Shown here piece by piece: positions 18,499-27,762 of a stretch of DNA of 64,000 bases (positions within the stretch are counted from its first letter, which is position 1; each line of letters begins with the position of its first letter). The translations under genes were made by a program, and so were the position numbers. Origin of the DNA: JAJTFW01 sp903922455 (GTDB lineage Bacteria; Bacteroidota; Bacteroidia; AKYH767-A; OLB10); contig CALQEU020000006.1 in assembly GCA_943329665.2 (NCBI GenBank), forward strand, positions 1 to 64,000, given 5' to 3'. Under the pieces are notes generated by a model that made no database searches, was not told where the DNA came from, and saw only the letters and a list, made by a program, of their open reading frames with translations.

Positions 18499-18603
18499 CA
18501 AAGTATTAAAGGAGTAGAAGTAGATGGATTTGCTTCCGGAGTTTATAATTTAACCATTGAAATGCTGAATGCTCAACAACAGATTAAACTTATTGTTGAA
18601 TAA
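18499..18603 (+). pseudogene. Relic of a T9SS type A sorting domain
   Basis: A short frame from just after a stop at 18496 to TAA at 18601. It reads 'VEVDGFASGVYNLTIEML' then 'NAQQQIKLIVE', which is the last third of a type A CTD (SxFASGVYNLTI...KLIVE pattern). No upstream part of a protein is present in any frame, so this is the 3' remnant of a lost secreted-protein gene. It was found by reading the spacer directly and is far too short to be a gene. Confidence 0.7.
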
Positions 18604-19074
18604 TTAAAGAAAAGCCCAGAAGTATGAAGAACTCTCCGTTTAAGGGTTATTGGAATTTCGACTAATCCATATTATTTCACCAGCCAACTCATATCTTTTT
18701 CATAACATGATGAAAAAATCAATTGGTAGGGGCAACCTTATTTTATTAATCTTTTGTTAATATGGAATTTTGTTTTTACAGGTAGCAGAAAGCTTTCTAA
18801 CAATGATATTTTATTTTTTTCATGTTAATTTATTTAAACCATTGCATTAGGTAATCCTCAACAACTTTTATTTTTAATGAACCATTTTTGATTCTATGTT
18901 AAGGAAAATCTCTTTTTTATTCCATTTTATAACAAAAACTTCAACTTAATTTTTTTTGGAGTTTACATGATAAGGGAATCTTGCACTCCAGAAAAGACGT
19001 GTTCGGGATGACCGGGTGAATTGTGTTTTCTATAAAAAATTCAAAACAAAGTAAAACAAAACTAAATCGTTAAA
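18604..19074. other. Intergenic, no gene recognised
   Basis: 471 bases of AT-rich sequence between two secreted-protein relics. No frame with protein-like composition, RNA gene or strong hairpin was seen. It may include decayed coding sequence. Confidence 0.5.
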
Positions 19075-19742
19075 ATGAAAAATTCATTTAGCCCTGTTCA
19101 AATCAATTCCTTGTTGAATATAGATGCAAAGAAGTTAAATACTTCTATTCAGAAAAAGAATATTGTTAAAAGTATTTTTAATTTACTGTTAATAGCAGTG
19201 TTATCAGTTTTCGGATCACAGAGTTTTGGACAAACTGATATTGCACGTTGGACATACGAACCCTTTCAAGGAACCATTGCTGCACCAACACCTAATACGG
19301 GAAGCGGTTCGTCGTTAATCATGGGTTCCATGTCAGGAGCCGGGACTGCAACAGGCATGAGCGGAACAACAGGTTGTGGAAGCCAAGTGACTGGTACTTT
19401 AGCATGGGCAATTGCAACAGCAAACCCGGGGTCGACCAACGAGTCAAGTGGCGTGCAATATAATGTAAGTACTGCAGGATATTCAGGAATTAGCTTTACA
19501 TGGGATCAACGTTATTCAGGTTCTGCTGTGTCCGTAGTTCTCCACCTATTCTAATTTCCTTAAATACTCGACCTTCTGATTTTGATAAAAACGGGATCAC
19601 GAATGTATCCGACTTATTATCTATTGTTGCATTATTAAATTTATCTTGTTCTAGCTGTCCACAGGATTTGAATAATGATGAAGTGGTAAATGTTTCAGAT
19701 ATTCTTCTTTTTGTTGCAGCGTTTGGGTTAAGTTGTGATTGA
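19075..19742 (+). pseudogene. Chimeric remnant: secreted-protein N-terminus joined to a dockerin-like C-terminus
   Basis: Frame 1 (19075-19554) gives an N-terminal extension, a hydrophobic export segment ('IFNLLLIAVLSVFGSQSFG' then Gln) and about 100 residues of a beta-rich secreted domain ('DIARWTYEPF', 'SGISFTWDQRYSG'), then loses sense. A second frame, recognisable from about 19560 to 19742, encodes two EF-hand/dockerin-like loops, 'DFDKNGITNVSDLLSIVALL' and 'DLNNDEVVNVSDILLFVAAF', ending with TGA at 19740. These are the two ends of what would normally be a much longer secreted protein. The simplest explanation is a large internal deletion that joined them out of frame near 19530-19560. 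Confidence 0.72.
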
Positions 19743-20026
19743 AATTTTTTAAATTATATGGGATGGGCATATTTGATCAGCATCATCTTTTAAATTTATT
19801 GGTTTCAATTTTTCTAATAATTCATGTTTTTGTATGATTATTTTGCGTCTAAAATATGGCGTAATGATCTCATTATTAAGCGATCTATTTGATCTGTCAA
19901 TTATTTAGGTAGATATATAAAATATTTTTTTGCAAAATTTTATTGTTTTTCTTATTTTACATTTTCTTATAAATCTCCGCAAACCAATTTCTGCTTTTTT
20001 GTTAAACTAATTGATCGTATCCCCTT
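19743..20026. other. Intergenic upstream of the M36 protease
   Basis: AT-rich 284 bases presumed to contain the protease promoter, though no good TAnnTTTG box was found. Nothing else was recognised. Confidence 0.4.
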
Positions 20027-23000
20027 ATGAAAATGTGTTCCCTTCTTAAGCCAATGGTTAAAAAATTATTCATCATCGGTTTCTTCTGCTGTACAATGTT
20101 GTCATCTGTAACAGCACAGCAGCTTAATTTAGTTGTTCAATCTTTCCTTCAAGAAAATCAAAAAGCATTTAACCTAACAGAGAAGGATGTTTTTTCATGG
20201 ATGGTTTCTGACCAGTATGCAGATGAAAGAACAAGCATCCAGCATGTGTACATTCAACAACACTATAAAAAAATCCCAGTATTTAATGCCATTGCTGCAA
20301 TAGCCATTCGTAACGGTAAGGCCTATGGGTTAACGCCGCCTTTTGTGTCTAACCTCGATAGTAAAATAAATGCTGACCAACCTTCCATCTCCCCGCAACA
20401 AGCCATACAGTTTGCGATGCAACACTTGGAATTGTCAGCAACCCCCACTGGACAAGTAGTAAAAGTGGAAAAAGAAGGTAGAAAACATTTTTTTGATATG
20501 CCTTCTATAGCTTCTTCTCCTGTAACTGTAGAGTTGATGTATGTTCCTACTTTTAAAGGAGTAAAACTTGCATGGAATGTAAATCTAGATCTTAAAACCG
20601 GATCGCATTGGTGGAATGTACGCGTGGATGCACTCACAGGTCAATACCTTGAAAAAAATGATTGGGTGGTGTCTTGCGGTTTTGATCATCCTCATGATCA
20701 TGCTTCAATAGCTGCTTATCCATCTCCTCTCCCTTTGCCAACACCTGGATCTGGAACAGCGCAATACCGTGTATTACCATTACCAGTTGAAAGTCCAATT
20801 CACGGGGCATTTTCATTCTTAAATGATCCATCTGAACCGGTTCCTTCGCCGTATGGATGGCATGATACCAACGGAGCTTCTGGCGTAGAGTACAACATCA
20901 CAAGAGGAAATAATGTGTACGCTTATGAAGATGCGAATAATGATAATTTACCTGGATACTCTCCCAATGGTGGAGCGCTTCAAACTTTTAATTTTCCGTA
21001 TCATCCTGATTCATCCAATGCCTACCAGCAAAACGCTTCTTTAACAAATCTCTTTTATATGAATAACAGAATCCATGATGTATTGTATCAAAATGGATTT
21101 AATGAATTAGCAGGAAACTTTCAAAGTAATAATTATGGAAACGGTGGTTTAGGGAATGATTATGTAAATGCAGAAGGATTTGATGGTGGAGGTACTAATA
21201 ATGCGAATTTTGCAACTCCTGATGATGGAACGAATCCTCGTATGCAAATGTATTTATGGACGAATCCGAATTCCGGATCTTGTACAAATTCGTTAACTGT
21301 TAACGCACCTGCTTCAATAGCAGGTTTGAAGTCAATTGCATTGGCGTCATATAATCCTACCAATGCATTTAATATTACAGCTAATGTAGTACTAGCACAA
21401 GATGGTGTAGGAACAAGTTCCGATGGATGTACCGCATTTACAAATGCAGCTGCGATTGCTGGTAAAATTGCACTTATTGATAGAGGCACTTGCAGTTTTT
21501 TTATTAAAACACAATTCGCTCAAGATGCCGGAGCGTTGGGAGTAATCATCGCTAATAATGTTTCCGGTTCAACCCCGCCTGCAATGAGCGGAACACCTAC
21601 ACAAACCATTACTATTCCTACTGTTTCCGTTACGCAGGCAGTTGGAACATCTATGAAAACAGAATTATCCAATTCAGTAATTGTAAATTCTACCCTAGTG
21701 ATTTGTCCTAGCATCACTTCACAACTGGATGGATCTTTTGATAATGGAATTGTAGCGCATGAATATGGTCACGGTGTATCTAATCGTTTAACTGGCGGAC
21801 CTGCTGCTTCAAGTTGCTTGCAAAATGCAGAGCAAGGAGGAGAAGGATGGAGCGATTGGCTCGGATTAATTCTTACCATCGAACCCGGTGATGTTGGAAC
21901 GATGGGTCGTGGAATCGGTACCTATGCTTTAGGACAGCCTACTACCGGTCTGGGTATACGTCGTTATCGCTACTCAACAGATATGGGTATTAATCCGCAA
22001 ACGTATGCTGATCTTGCCACCAGTTCTGGACCACATCCTCGAGGTGAAATATGGTGCGATGCTATTTGGGATATGACTTGGTTTTTAATTCGGGACTTTG
22101 GTTATAATGCAAATTTGCAAACAGGAACAGCGGGAAATAATATTGCGCTGAATTTGGTATTAAAAGGAATGGCATTACAACCGTGTAGCCCTGGCTATAT
22201 CGATGCTCGTAATGCAATTCTTTTAGCAGATGATATTTATTATGGGAATGCACATCGTTGCCAGATTTGGGAAGCATTTGCTCGAAGAGGAATGGGATTT
22301 AATGCCGCACAAGGAAGCTCAAACGCTGTAGGTGATGAAACAGTAGATTTTACATATCCTACTTTTTGTTTGAATCCAACACTTCCGCCTATTGCCGCAT
22401 TTACATCTAACCAAACTACGGCTGCGTGTCCAGCGAGCATACAATTTACAGATGCTTCAACGAATATTCCTCTGTCGTGGTTCTGGAATTTTGGAGATGG
22501 ACAGACCAGTACGCAACAAAATCCATTGCATGCATACAGTCAACCTGGTTCGTATACTGTAAAATTAAAAGTGACAAATACACTTGGATCCGATTCGTTA
22601 ATGCAAACAAATTATATTACGGTTACTACATTCTCTTTAACCACTTCGGCAACGCCCAATTCTATTTGTGCCGGAGATAGCTTGCAATTATCAGCCACTC
22701 CCAATGGATCTTTAGTCGTTTCCGGATATAATGTTGCCGGAATCACGCATGCCCCAACAATCGGTGCCGGAACAAACGTTTCATTGGGTGATGATGCCGT
22801 TTCAGGGGCACTGCCCATCGGCTTTAATTTTAATTTCTATGGAAATATGTATTCTAATTTTTATATTTCCTCTAATGGATTTATTGGATTCTCTCCAGGA
22901 ATGGTGAATGGATGTTGCCAAGGACAAAATATACCAAGTCCATCTGATCCAGATAATTTAATTGCGTTTGCTTTTAATGATTTAAATCCATCGGGGAATG

Positions 23001-23788
23001 GTAGTGTGGTCAATTATCTCACTACAGGCACCACTCCTAATCGAAAATTAGTAGTAAATTTTCGGACCTATCATTATAACGGTACCGCCTTTCCAATGAA
23101 GGGTCAAATCGTACTATTAGAAAATGGCAATAGTATCGAAATACATGCGGATAGTATCGTAAGTCCAGCAGGGAATGTAACTACACAAGGAGTAGAAAAT
23201 GCAAACGGAACATTGGCCACTACTTTTGCTGGACGTAATGCAACGGTGTTTACTGTTTATAATAATGCAGTTCGATTTACTCCTTATTCAACTTATAATT
23301 ATGCATGGACGCCTTCCGCTACCATGAACAATGCGTCTATAGCGGCACCCAAAGCAGCCCCAACATCAACCACCAACTTTAATGTAATTGTTACGGATCC
23401 GAATGGATGTACCTCTGCACAAACAGTAAATGTGATCGTAAACGTTTGCGGATCTGGATCAGGATTAAGCTTAAGAGCCTTTATCGAAGGATTGAAAGCA
23501 GGTCCAGGTGTAATGTCGCCTGTATTATTTAATACGGGACAAAGTGCGAATCCGCTGGATTGTGATACCATCTCTATTGAGTTGCATAATACAACGACTC
23601 CTTTTGCCTTGGTATATACTGTGGATGCGTTACTAAACATTAATGGATATGCATCAGCGAACTTTCCGGTGGGAGCTTTAGGGAATAGTTATTACATAGT
23701 CGTTCGATCAAGAAATGGAATTGAAACTTGGTCGAAGTTGCCTGTGTTGATGAATGCATCAACTGTTTATGATTTAACAGCACCGTAG
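20027..23788 (+). CDS. Secreted fungalysin-like (M36) metallopeptidase with PA and PKD domains
   Basis: A 1253-aa extracellular zinc protease. Signal peptide to about residue 32 ('LFIIGFFCCTMLSSVTAQ'; ATG 20054 is an alternative start that also gives a good signal). An FTP/PepSY-like propeptide follows (about 35-200). The catalytic domain has zinc motif HEYGH at 578-582 and the third ligand Glu606 in 'EGWSDW'. A protease-associated domain is inserted at about 420-545 ('GKIALIDRGTCSFFIKTQFA'). A PKD domain lies at about 787-870 ('WFWNFGDGQTSTQQNPLHAY'), then a jellyroll-like segment ('INGFIGFSPG'-type strands around 915-1080). The last ~108 residues are the domain shared with the Kelch protein. 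The expected tail after 'VYDLTAP' is missing compared with related proteins I know. It is likely a nutrient-acquisition protease. Confidence 0.93.
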   Translation: MKMCSLLKPMVKKLFIIGFFCCTMLSSVTAQQLNLVVQSFLQENQKAFNLTEKDVFSWMVSDQYADERTSIQHVYIQQHYKKIPVFNAIAAIAIRNGKAYGLTPPFVSNLDSKINADQPSISPQQAIQFAMQHLELSATPTGQVVKVEKEGRKHFFDMPSIASSPVTVELMYVPTFKGVKLAWNVNLDLKTGSHWWNVRVDALTGQYLEKNDWVVSCGFDHPHDHASIAAYPSPLPLPTPGSGTAQYRVLPLPVESPIHGAFSFLNDPSEPVPSPYGWHDTNGASGVEYNITRGNNVYAYEDANNDNLPGYSPNGGALQTFNFPYHPDSSNAYQQNASLTNLFYMNNRIHDVLYQNGFNELAGNFQSNNYGNGGLGNDYVNAEGFDGGGTNNANFATPDDGTNPRMQMYLWTNPNSGSCTNSLTVNAPASIAGLKSIALASYNPTNAFNITANVVLAQDGVGTSSDGCTAFTNAAAIAGKIALIDRGTCSFFIKTQFAQDAGALGVIIANNVSGSTPPAMSGTPTQTITIPTVSVTQAVGTSMKTELSNSVIVNSTLVICPSITSQLDGSFDNGIVAHEYGHGVSNRLTGGPAASSCLQNAEQGGEGWSDWLGLILTIEPGDVGTMGRGIGTYALGQPTTGLGIRRYRYSTDMGINPQTYADLATSSGPHPRGEIWCDAIWDMTWFLIRDFGYNANLQTGTAGNNIALNLVLKGMALQPCSPGYIDARNAILLADDIYYGNAHRCQIWEAFARRGMGFNAAQGSSNAVGDETVDFTYPTFCLNPTLPPIAAFTSNQTTAACPASIQFTDASTNIPLSWFWNFGDGQTSTQQNPLHAYSQPGSYTVKLKVTNTLGSDSLMQTNYITVTTFSLTTSATPNSICAGDSLQLSATPNGSLVVSGYNVAGITHAPTIGAGTNVSLGDDAVSGALPIGFNFNFYGNMYSNFYISSNGFIGFSPGMVNGCCQGQNIPSPSDPDNLIAFAFNDLNPSGNGSVVNYLTTGTTPNRKLVVNFRTYHYNGTAFPMKGQIVLLENGNSIEIHADSIVSPAGNVTTQGVENANGTLATTFAGRNATVFTVYNNAVRFTPYSTYNYAWTPSATMNNASIAAPKAAPTSTTNFNVIVTDPNGCTSAQTVNVIVNVCGSGSGLSLRAFIEGLKAGPGVMSPVLFNTGQSANPLDCDTISIELHNTTTPFALVYTVDALLNINGYASANFPVGALGNSYYIVVRSRNGIETWSKLPVLMNASTVYDLTAP

Positions 23789-23928
23789 TAGGACAGAGGG
23801 AGAAAGAGTGTGAGAGCGACGTATGATGAGAGTGAGAAGCAGAGTGATGTGTGCATTCGACCTTTGCAACAAAACTGGCGAAGAGAAAAATAGCATAGCG
23901 CAGCCTTAGCGCCTCCGCGCCTTTTTAA

Positions 23929-23945
23929 CCTGAGCTTGCCGAGGG
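23929..23945. repeat. Interspersed GCTTGCCGA-core repeat, intergenic copy
   Basis: CCTGAGCTTGCCGAGGG. It matches the copy inside polA (35660-35677) apart from a one-base difference near the 3' end, and shares its core with the insertion at 17629-17661. Confidence 0.7.
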
Positions 23946-23960
23946 TTGCGAGAAAATTGG

Positions 23961-24004
23961 CGAAGAGAAAACTAGCGAAGAGAAAACTAGCGTAGAGAAA
24001 ATTT
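23961..24004. repeat. 15-bp tandem repeat, 2.9 copies
   Basis: Unit CGAAGAGAAAACTAG at 23961-23975 and 23976-23990, with a third copy starting at 23991 with one change before it decays. A related CGAAGAGAAAAATAG occurs at about 23879. Confidence 0.75.
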
Positions 24005-24099
24005 TAATAGCGCAGCCTCATCCTTAATAATTTCTATTTATTTCCGTAACCCCTTCTTCGTTTTGATGTGTCAACTTTGCATCAGAAGAATTAGATCCG

Positions 24100-24315
24100 A
24101 TGAAAGCCCTCGCTAAAAAAGTAAAATGTCCGCATTGTGGAAATGTGATGGATCCCATCAAGGTAAATCCATCCGACAAATCCATCAAAGTAATGTCAAG
24201 AGTGTATAAAGCAAAACGTTTTATTTGCCACGCTTGCTTGCATGAGAAGAAGACGTATGACCGTATTCGAAATCAATTGGCTTTAATTGCTATTGAGAAT
24301 CAATTCAAGAATTGA
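24100..24315 (+). CDS. Small zinc-ribbon-like protein
   Basis: A 71-aa basic protein with two Cys pairs, 'CPHC' near residues 10-13 and 'CHAC' near 43-46, about 30 residues apart. This fits a single zinc ribbon. The rest is Lys/Arg-rich and ends in a helix ('RIRNQLALIAIENQF'). Function is unknown; nucleic-acid binding or ribosome association would fit the composition but is inference. It stands alone and ends 17 bases before a hairpin terminator shared with the convergent lamin-tail gene. Confidence 0.7.
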   Translation: MKALAKKVKCPHCGNVMDPIKVNPSDKSIKVMSRVYKAKRFICHACLHEKKTYDRIRNQLALIAIENQFKN

Positions 24316-24330
24316 ATTAATTGAGCAAAA

Positions 24331-24366
24331 AAAACCTGCTACTCTTTCGAATAGCAGGCTCTTTAT
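24331..24366. terminator. Bidirectional terminator between convergent genes
   Basis: The stem CCTGCTA (24335-24341) pairs with TAGCAGG (24352-24358). It is preceded by a run of A and followed by a T-rich stretch, so it can serve both the zinc-ribbon gene and the minus-strand lamin-tail gene. Confidence 0.8.
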
Positions 24367-24379
24367 ATTTTTAATATTC

Positions 24380-25264
24380 TTATTTATTAAGAATAATTCT
24401 CTTCACCGTTTGTGAAGCACCTGACTGAACTTTGATTAAATAAATACCATTGTGGTATTCCGATAAATCAATTTGTCCGACAGAAGCATTCGGTTTTAAA
24501 GTAACCACCTTCAATTCATTTCCAAGGATATCACTCACTCGTACATTCACTGCTTTACCTTGAGTTGCTTTGTAATTGATAGTAACAATACCTCTTGATG
24601 GATTTGGATATACTTCAATCGCTAAAGTAGATTTTGGAGTACTTAATCCGGTTACACAGTTAGTAGTTGTATTCGTATTCGCAGCTCCAGGAGTAATACA
24701 AGCACGATTCCAATCTGTAGAGTCATCATTTGTATCCGCACCATCAGGGAAACGTGAAATACCTACATATTTGTTTGCAATACTATCCGCTTGCGCAGTA
24801 TCACTTTGTGCTAATGGACATCCATTCCCTGAAACATAAGGTGCAATGCAACTTCCTTCGTAACTAACCACGTCAATAAGGTTCGAGGTATTATTGTCGC
24901 GGATAATAATAGCATCCGGTGAACCATTTTGAATGATGTTAACAAATTTAGGAAGCACCATATCGCAATTCGCAACATATCCAGCACCACCACAAATAAC
25001 GAAATAATCACCAGCATTCAGTACTTGACTTGGTAAAGGGAAACTATCATAAATGACATTGCTAGTTGCATTTCCATTAAATAATAAAACAGTGTAATCC
25101 CCTAAATTGATTCCATTAGGTGATGCATTATAAAGTTCAATAAATTCAGCACTGTCAAGACTTGGTTGATCATAGTCAACTTCGTTAATGACTAAAGTAG
25201 ATTGAGCAATCGTTGTACTTGCCGCGGCCGCAATGATGAACAATAAAGTAAAGATTTTTTTCAT
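24380..25264 (-). CDS. Lamin-tail-domain protein with T9SS type A sorting domain
   Basis: A 294-aa secreted protein. Signal peptide 'MKKIFTLLFIIAAAASTTIA' followed by Gln. A lamin tail domain (about 22-150) begins 'STLVINEVDYDQPSLDSAEF' and continues with 'ELYNASPNGINLGDY' and 'NAGDYFVICGG'. A short linker (about 150-210, 'ISRFPDGADTNDDSTDW') leads to a canonical type A CTD (about 218-294: 'VYPNPSRGIVTINY', 'VRVSDILGNEL', 'NGIYLIKVQSG', 'KRIILNK'). It is exported by T9SS and probably surface-attached. No enzymatic residues are apparent. Confidence 0.93.
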   Translation of the reverse strand: MKKIFTLLFIIAAAASTTIAQSTLVINEVDYDQPSLDSAEFIELYNASPNGINLGDYTVLLFNGNATSNVIYDSFPLPSQVLNAGDYFVICGGAGYVANCDMVLPKFVNIIQNGSPDAIIIRDNNTSNLIDVVSYEGSCIAPYVSGNGCPLAQSDTAQADSIANKYVGISRFPDGADTNDDSTDWNRACITPGAANTNTTTNCVTGLSTPKSTLAIEVYPNPSRGIVTINYKATQGKAVNVRVSDILGNELKVVTLKPNASVGQIDLSEYHNGIYLIKVQSGASQTVKRIILNK

Positions 25265-25288
25265 TTTTTAATTATTAATTATTTGTTG

Positions 25289-25315
25289 CAAAAGTAGTGA
25301 ATAAATGAGCAGCAA
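25289..25315 (-). promoter_or_regulatory. Promoter of the lamin-tail gene
   Basis: Read on the minus strand, TACTTTTG (25296-25289) matches the TAnnTTTG -7 box, with a TTG (25315-25313) 16 bases upstream. The ATG is 25 bases downstream. Confidence 0.5.
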
Positions 25316-25772
25316 TACCTAATGATGACATACTTCACTATTATTTAATCTAAAATATATTATGATATATCATTGATATTCAATATTTAAAACAGTGTTT
25401 TTAAGGAGTGAATGCAAATAGCTTCGATTTATCAAATGAACCAAATTGACCTTTGAAGAAAGACCCTTTTCTAAACTCCTTTTTAATATGATAGAAGGAT
25501 TCATCAGATAAAGCTATCGGTAAATAGCTATTAACCATCCTACAGCACTACCAAATCTAACCCATAATGCTAAGAAGGACTTATAATAACGACGCCTCTC
25601 GACTAAAATCCAAAATCTAAAATCTAATCCCGATAGCTATCGGGACTAATATCTAACATCCTTTTCCCACCGCATCCTTCAATTTTCACCCGACAATATT
25701 TCTTATTCACCAAAAGGATTCACCTGTCGGCTCCTCTTCGATGGTATTTTGCAACAGTAGAACACAAGATAT
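25316..25772. other. Intergenic, contains palindrome copy 3
   Basis: 457 bases with no recognisable gene. It contains the intact palindrome at 25628-25645, flanked by 'AATCCAAAATCTAAAATCTA'-type sequence. No clear promoter for the following small gene was found. Confidence 0.5.
25628..25645. repeat. 18-bp perfect palindrome, interspersed copy 3
   Basis: TCCCGATAGCTATCGGGA, identical to the copy at 6768 including the following CT. Confidence 0.9.
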
Positions 25773-26036
25773 ATGATAAAAGACGTCCCTTCCGTAGAGC
25801 AATTCAACTCCCTTAGCTTTGATGAACAAGCATGGCATGTTTGGCACCACGCCACTTTTATGATAGTAAGACAAAATTCACAGTATAGAGTTAATCTTTA
25901 TTATATGAATGGCTTTTACATTCAACTGTGGTATCATGTAAAGAAAAATCGTATCAATAAAATTGGTGCGACCTATTCAAATTCCGTAATGAATCCTTAT
26001 CTCCGACTCATTGAATTGAAAGATATAATTTCGTAA
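25773..26036 (+). CDS. Hypothetical 87-aa protein
   Basis: An 87-aa soluble protein beginning 'MIKDVPSVEQFNSLSFDEQA'. It is rich in aromatic residues ('YYMNGFYIQLWYHVKKNRI') and has no signal peptide or known motif. The composition and a terminator 28 bases after the stop support a real gene. I do not recognise the family; small proteins of this style with a central beta-hairpin and C-terminal helix occur widely in Bacteroidota. Confidence 0.6.
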   Translation: MIKDVPSVEQFNSLSFDEQAWHVWHHATFMIVRQNSQYRVNLYYMNGFYIQLWYHVKKNRINKIGATYSNSVMNPYLRLIELKDIIS

Positions 26037-26064
26037 TGCTGGCATCATCCCTGCATCCAAATAG

Positions 26065-26095
26065 AAAGCCCTGCATTGCGGGGCTTTTGAATTTT
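26065..26095. terminator. Terminator after the 87-aa gene
   Basis: AAAGCCC (26065-26071) pairs with GGGCTTT (26081-26087), with an extra GC pair towards the loop, and is followed by a T-rich tail. It could act in both directions. Confidence 0.8.
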
Positions 26096-26121
26096 TATAT
26101 TTATCGTCACCTATTGATTCT

Positions 26122-26168
26122 CATTTAAACGCCGTGTTAGCAGCGGTTATGCAGCGGACGCAACGGTA
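26122..26168. repeat. Interspersed 'cgcagcg' repeat, copy 1
   Basis: Starts CATTTAAACGC and continues with GCAGCGGTTATGCAGCGG. It aligns along about 40 bases with 33546-33585, which has the same start. Both lie in intergenic DNA downstream of minus-strand genes. Confidence 0.65.
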
Positions 26169-26223
26169 AAAAATTATTCGAAGTAAAAATTATTTGCTAC
26201 TAAAAAAATCCAACATCCGACAT

Positions 26224-27762
26224 CTACAAAGGGATATTCCCATGCTTTTTCTTCGGCAATTTCACTACTTTGTTTTCTAACATGGCAAAAGCATTAATTA
26301 ATTTCTGCCTTGTATCTTCTGGTTTAATCACCTCATCCACATAGCCACGCTCTGCAGCGAGATATGGATTTGCAAAATGATTGTTGTACTCTTCTTCTTT
26401 TTCTTTCAATTTCGCTGCTGGATCTTTCGCTTTCGAAATTTCGCCTTTGAAAATAATTTCCGCAGCTCCTCTTGCACCCATCACAGCAATCTCTGCAGTA
26501 GGCCACGCATAATTCATATCGGCACCAATATGTTTTGAATTCATCACATCATAAGCACCGCCATAAGCTTTACGAGTAATTACAGTCACTCTCGGGACCG
26601 TTGCTTCACAAAACGCATATAATAATTTTGCCCCATTGCTAATAATTCCATTCCACTCCTGATCCGTACCCGGTAAAAATCCTGGAACATCTTCCAACAC
26701 TAACAATGGAACATTAAAGCAATCGCAAAAACGAACAAAACGAGCCGCTTTGGTTGAGGAATGGTTGTCGAGTACGCCCGCTAAGTAAGCCGGTTGGTTA
26801 GCAACAATACCAATAGATCTTCCCGCAAGTCGCGCAAATCCTACTACAATATTTTCTGCGAAGTTTTTATGCACTTCAAAAAATCCTTCTCCATCATCGT
26901 CAATTAAATGAGTAATGATTTCACGTATATCATAAGGTTGATTGGGATTTTCTGGAATGATGGTATTCAATACAAGTCGTTTTTCATTGCTTACCGTATA
27001 GGCATAGTGTGGCGCTTGGTCTTCACAGTTAGAAGGAATATAACTCAACAATCTTTTGATAGAGTTGATGCATTCAATTTCATTGGCACATGAAAAATGC
27101 GTTACACCTGATTTTACACTGTGTGCGGAAGCCCCACCTAAATCTTCACTACTCACTTCTTCATGTGTTACGGTCTTCACAACATTGGGTCCTGTTACAA
27201 ACATGTAGGAAGTATTTTCTACCATCATAATGAAATCAGTGATAGCCGGTGAATACACTGCACCACCCGCACAAGGTCCCATGATGGCAGAAATTTGTGG
27301 AATAACTCCCGAAGCCATCGTGTTTCTGTAAAAGATATCGGCATAACCACCTAAGGAAACAACACCTTCCTGTATGCGAGCTCCACCCGAATCGTTGAGT
27401 CCAATAAGCGGTGCTCCATTTTGCATCGCTAAATCCATGATGCGACAAATTTTTCCGGCATGTGCCTCCGCTAAGGAACCTCCAAATACAGTGAAGTCTT
27501 GTGCAAAAACATACACTAACCGACCCGAAATTTTTCCATAGCCAGTCACTACACCATCGCCTAAATATTTTTCTTTGTCTAGCCCAAACTCCACCGACCG
27601 ATGTGTCACCAACATCCCAATCTCTTCAAAGCTGCCTTCATCTAATAAAAAATGTAGACGCTCTCTTGCTGTTAGTTTTCCTCTTTTATGTTGAGCTGCA
27701 ATTCGATTTTCGCCTCCGCCTTTATGCGCTTCTTCTTGTTTTTGCTGTAGTAAAGTGAACAT
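26224..27762 (-). CDS. pccB: Acyl-CoA carboxylase beta subunit (propionyl-CoA carboxylase type)
   Basis: A 512-aa carboxyltransferase subunit that moves CO2 from carboxybiotin to an acyl-CoA, probably propionyl-CoA. Two crotonase-like halves are visible: the N-terminal half with 'GKLTARERLHFLLDEGSFEE', 'GGSLAEAHAGKICRIMDLA', 'NDSGGARIQEGV' and the oxyanion-hole 'GPCAGGAVYSPAITDF'; the C-terminal half with 'VLEDVPGFLPGTDQEWNGII', 'ITRKAYGGAYDVM' and 'WPTAEIAVMGARGA'. The C-terminus 'KKHGNIPL' is typical. The biotin carboxylase and biotin carrier subunits are not in the window. The acyl specificity cannot be fixed by eye. Confidence 0.93.
   Translation of the reverse strand: MFTLLQQKQEEAHKGGGENRIAAQHKRGKLTARERLHFLLDEGSFEEIGMLVTHRSVEFGLDKEKYLGDGVVTGYGKISGRLVYVFAQDFTVFGGSLAEAHAGKICRIMDLAMQNGAPLIGLNDSGGARIQEGVVSLGGYADIFYRNTMASGVIPQISAIMGPCAGGAVYSPAITDFIMMVENTSYMFVTGPNVVKTVTHEEVSSEDLGGASAHSVKSGVTHFSCANEIECINSIKRLLSYIPSNCEDQAPHYAYTVSNEKRLVLNTIIPENPNQPYDIREIITHLIDDDGEGFFEVHKNFAENIVVGFARLAGRSIGIVANQPAYLAGVLDNHSSTKAARFVRFCDCFNVPLLVLEDVPGFLPGTDQEWNGIISNGAKLLYAFCEATVPRVTVITRKAYGGAYDVMNSKHIGADMNYAWPTAEIAVMGARGAAEIIFKGEISKAKDPAAKLKEKEEEYNNHFANPYLAAERGYVDEVIKPEDTRQKLINAFAMLENKVVKLPKKKHGNIPL

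Larger units (their letters stand above)
23789..24099. other. Intergenic region rich in interspersed repeats
   Basis: 311 bases holding several repeat types: a 'CCTTAGCGCCTCCGCG' segment (about 23904-23919) of the same family as 40657-40882, a CCTGAGCTTGCCGAGGG copy (23929-23945), and a 15-bp tandem unit CGAAGAGAAAACTAG at 23961 and 23976 with a degenerate third copy at 23991. No gene was recognised. Confidence 0.7.
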
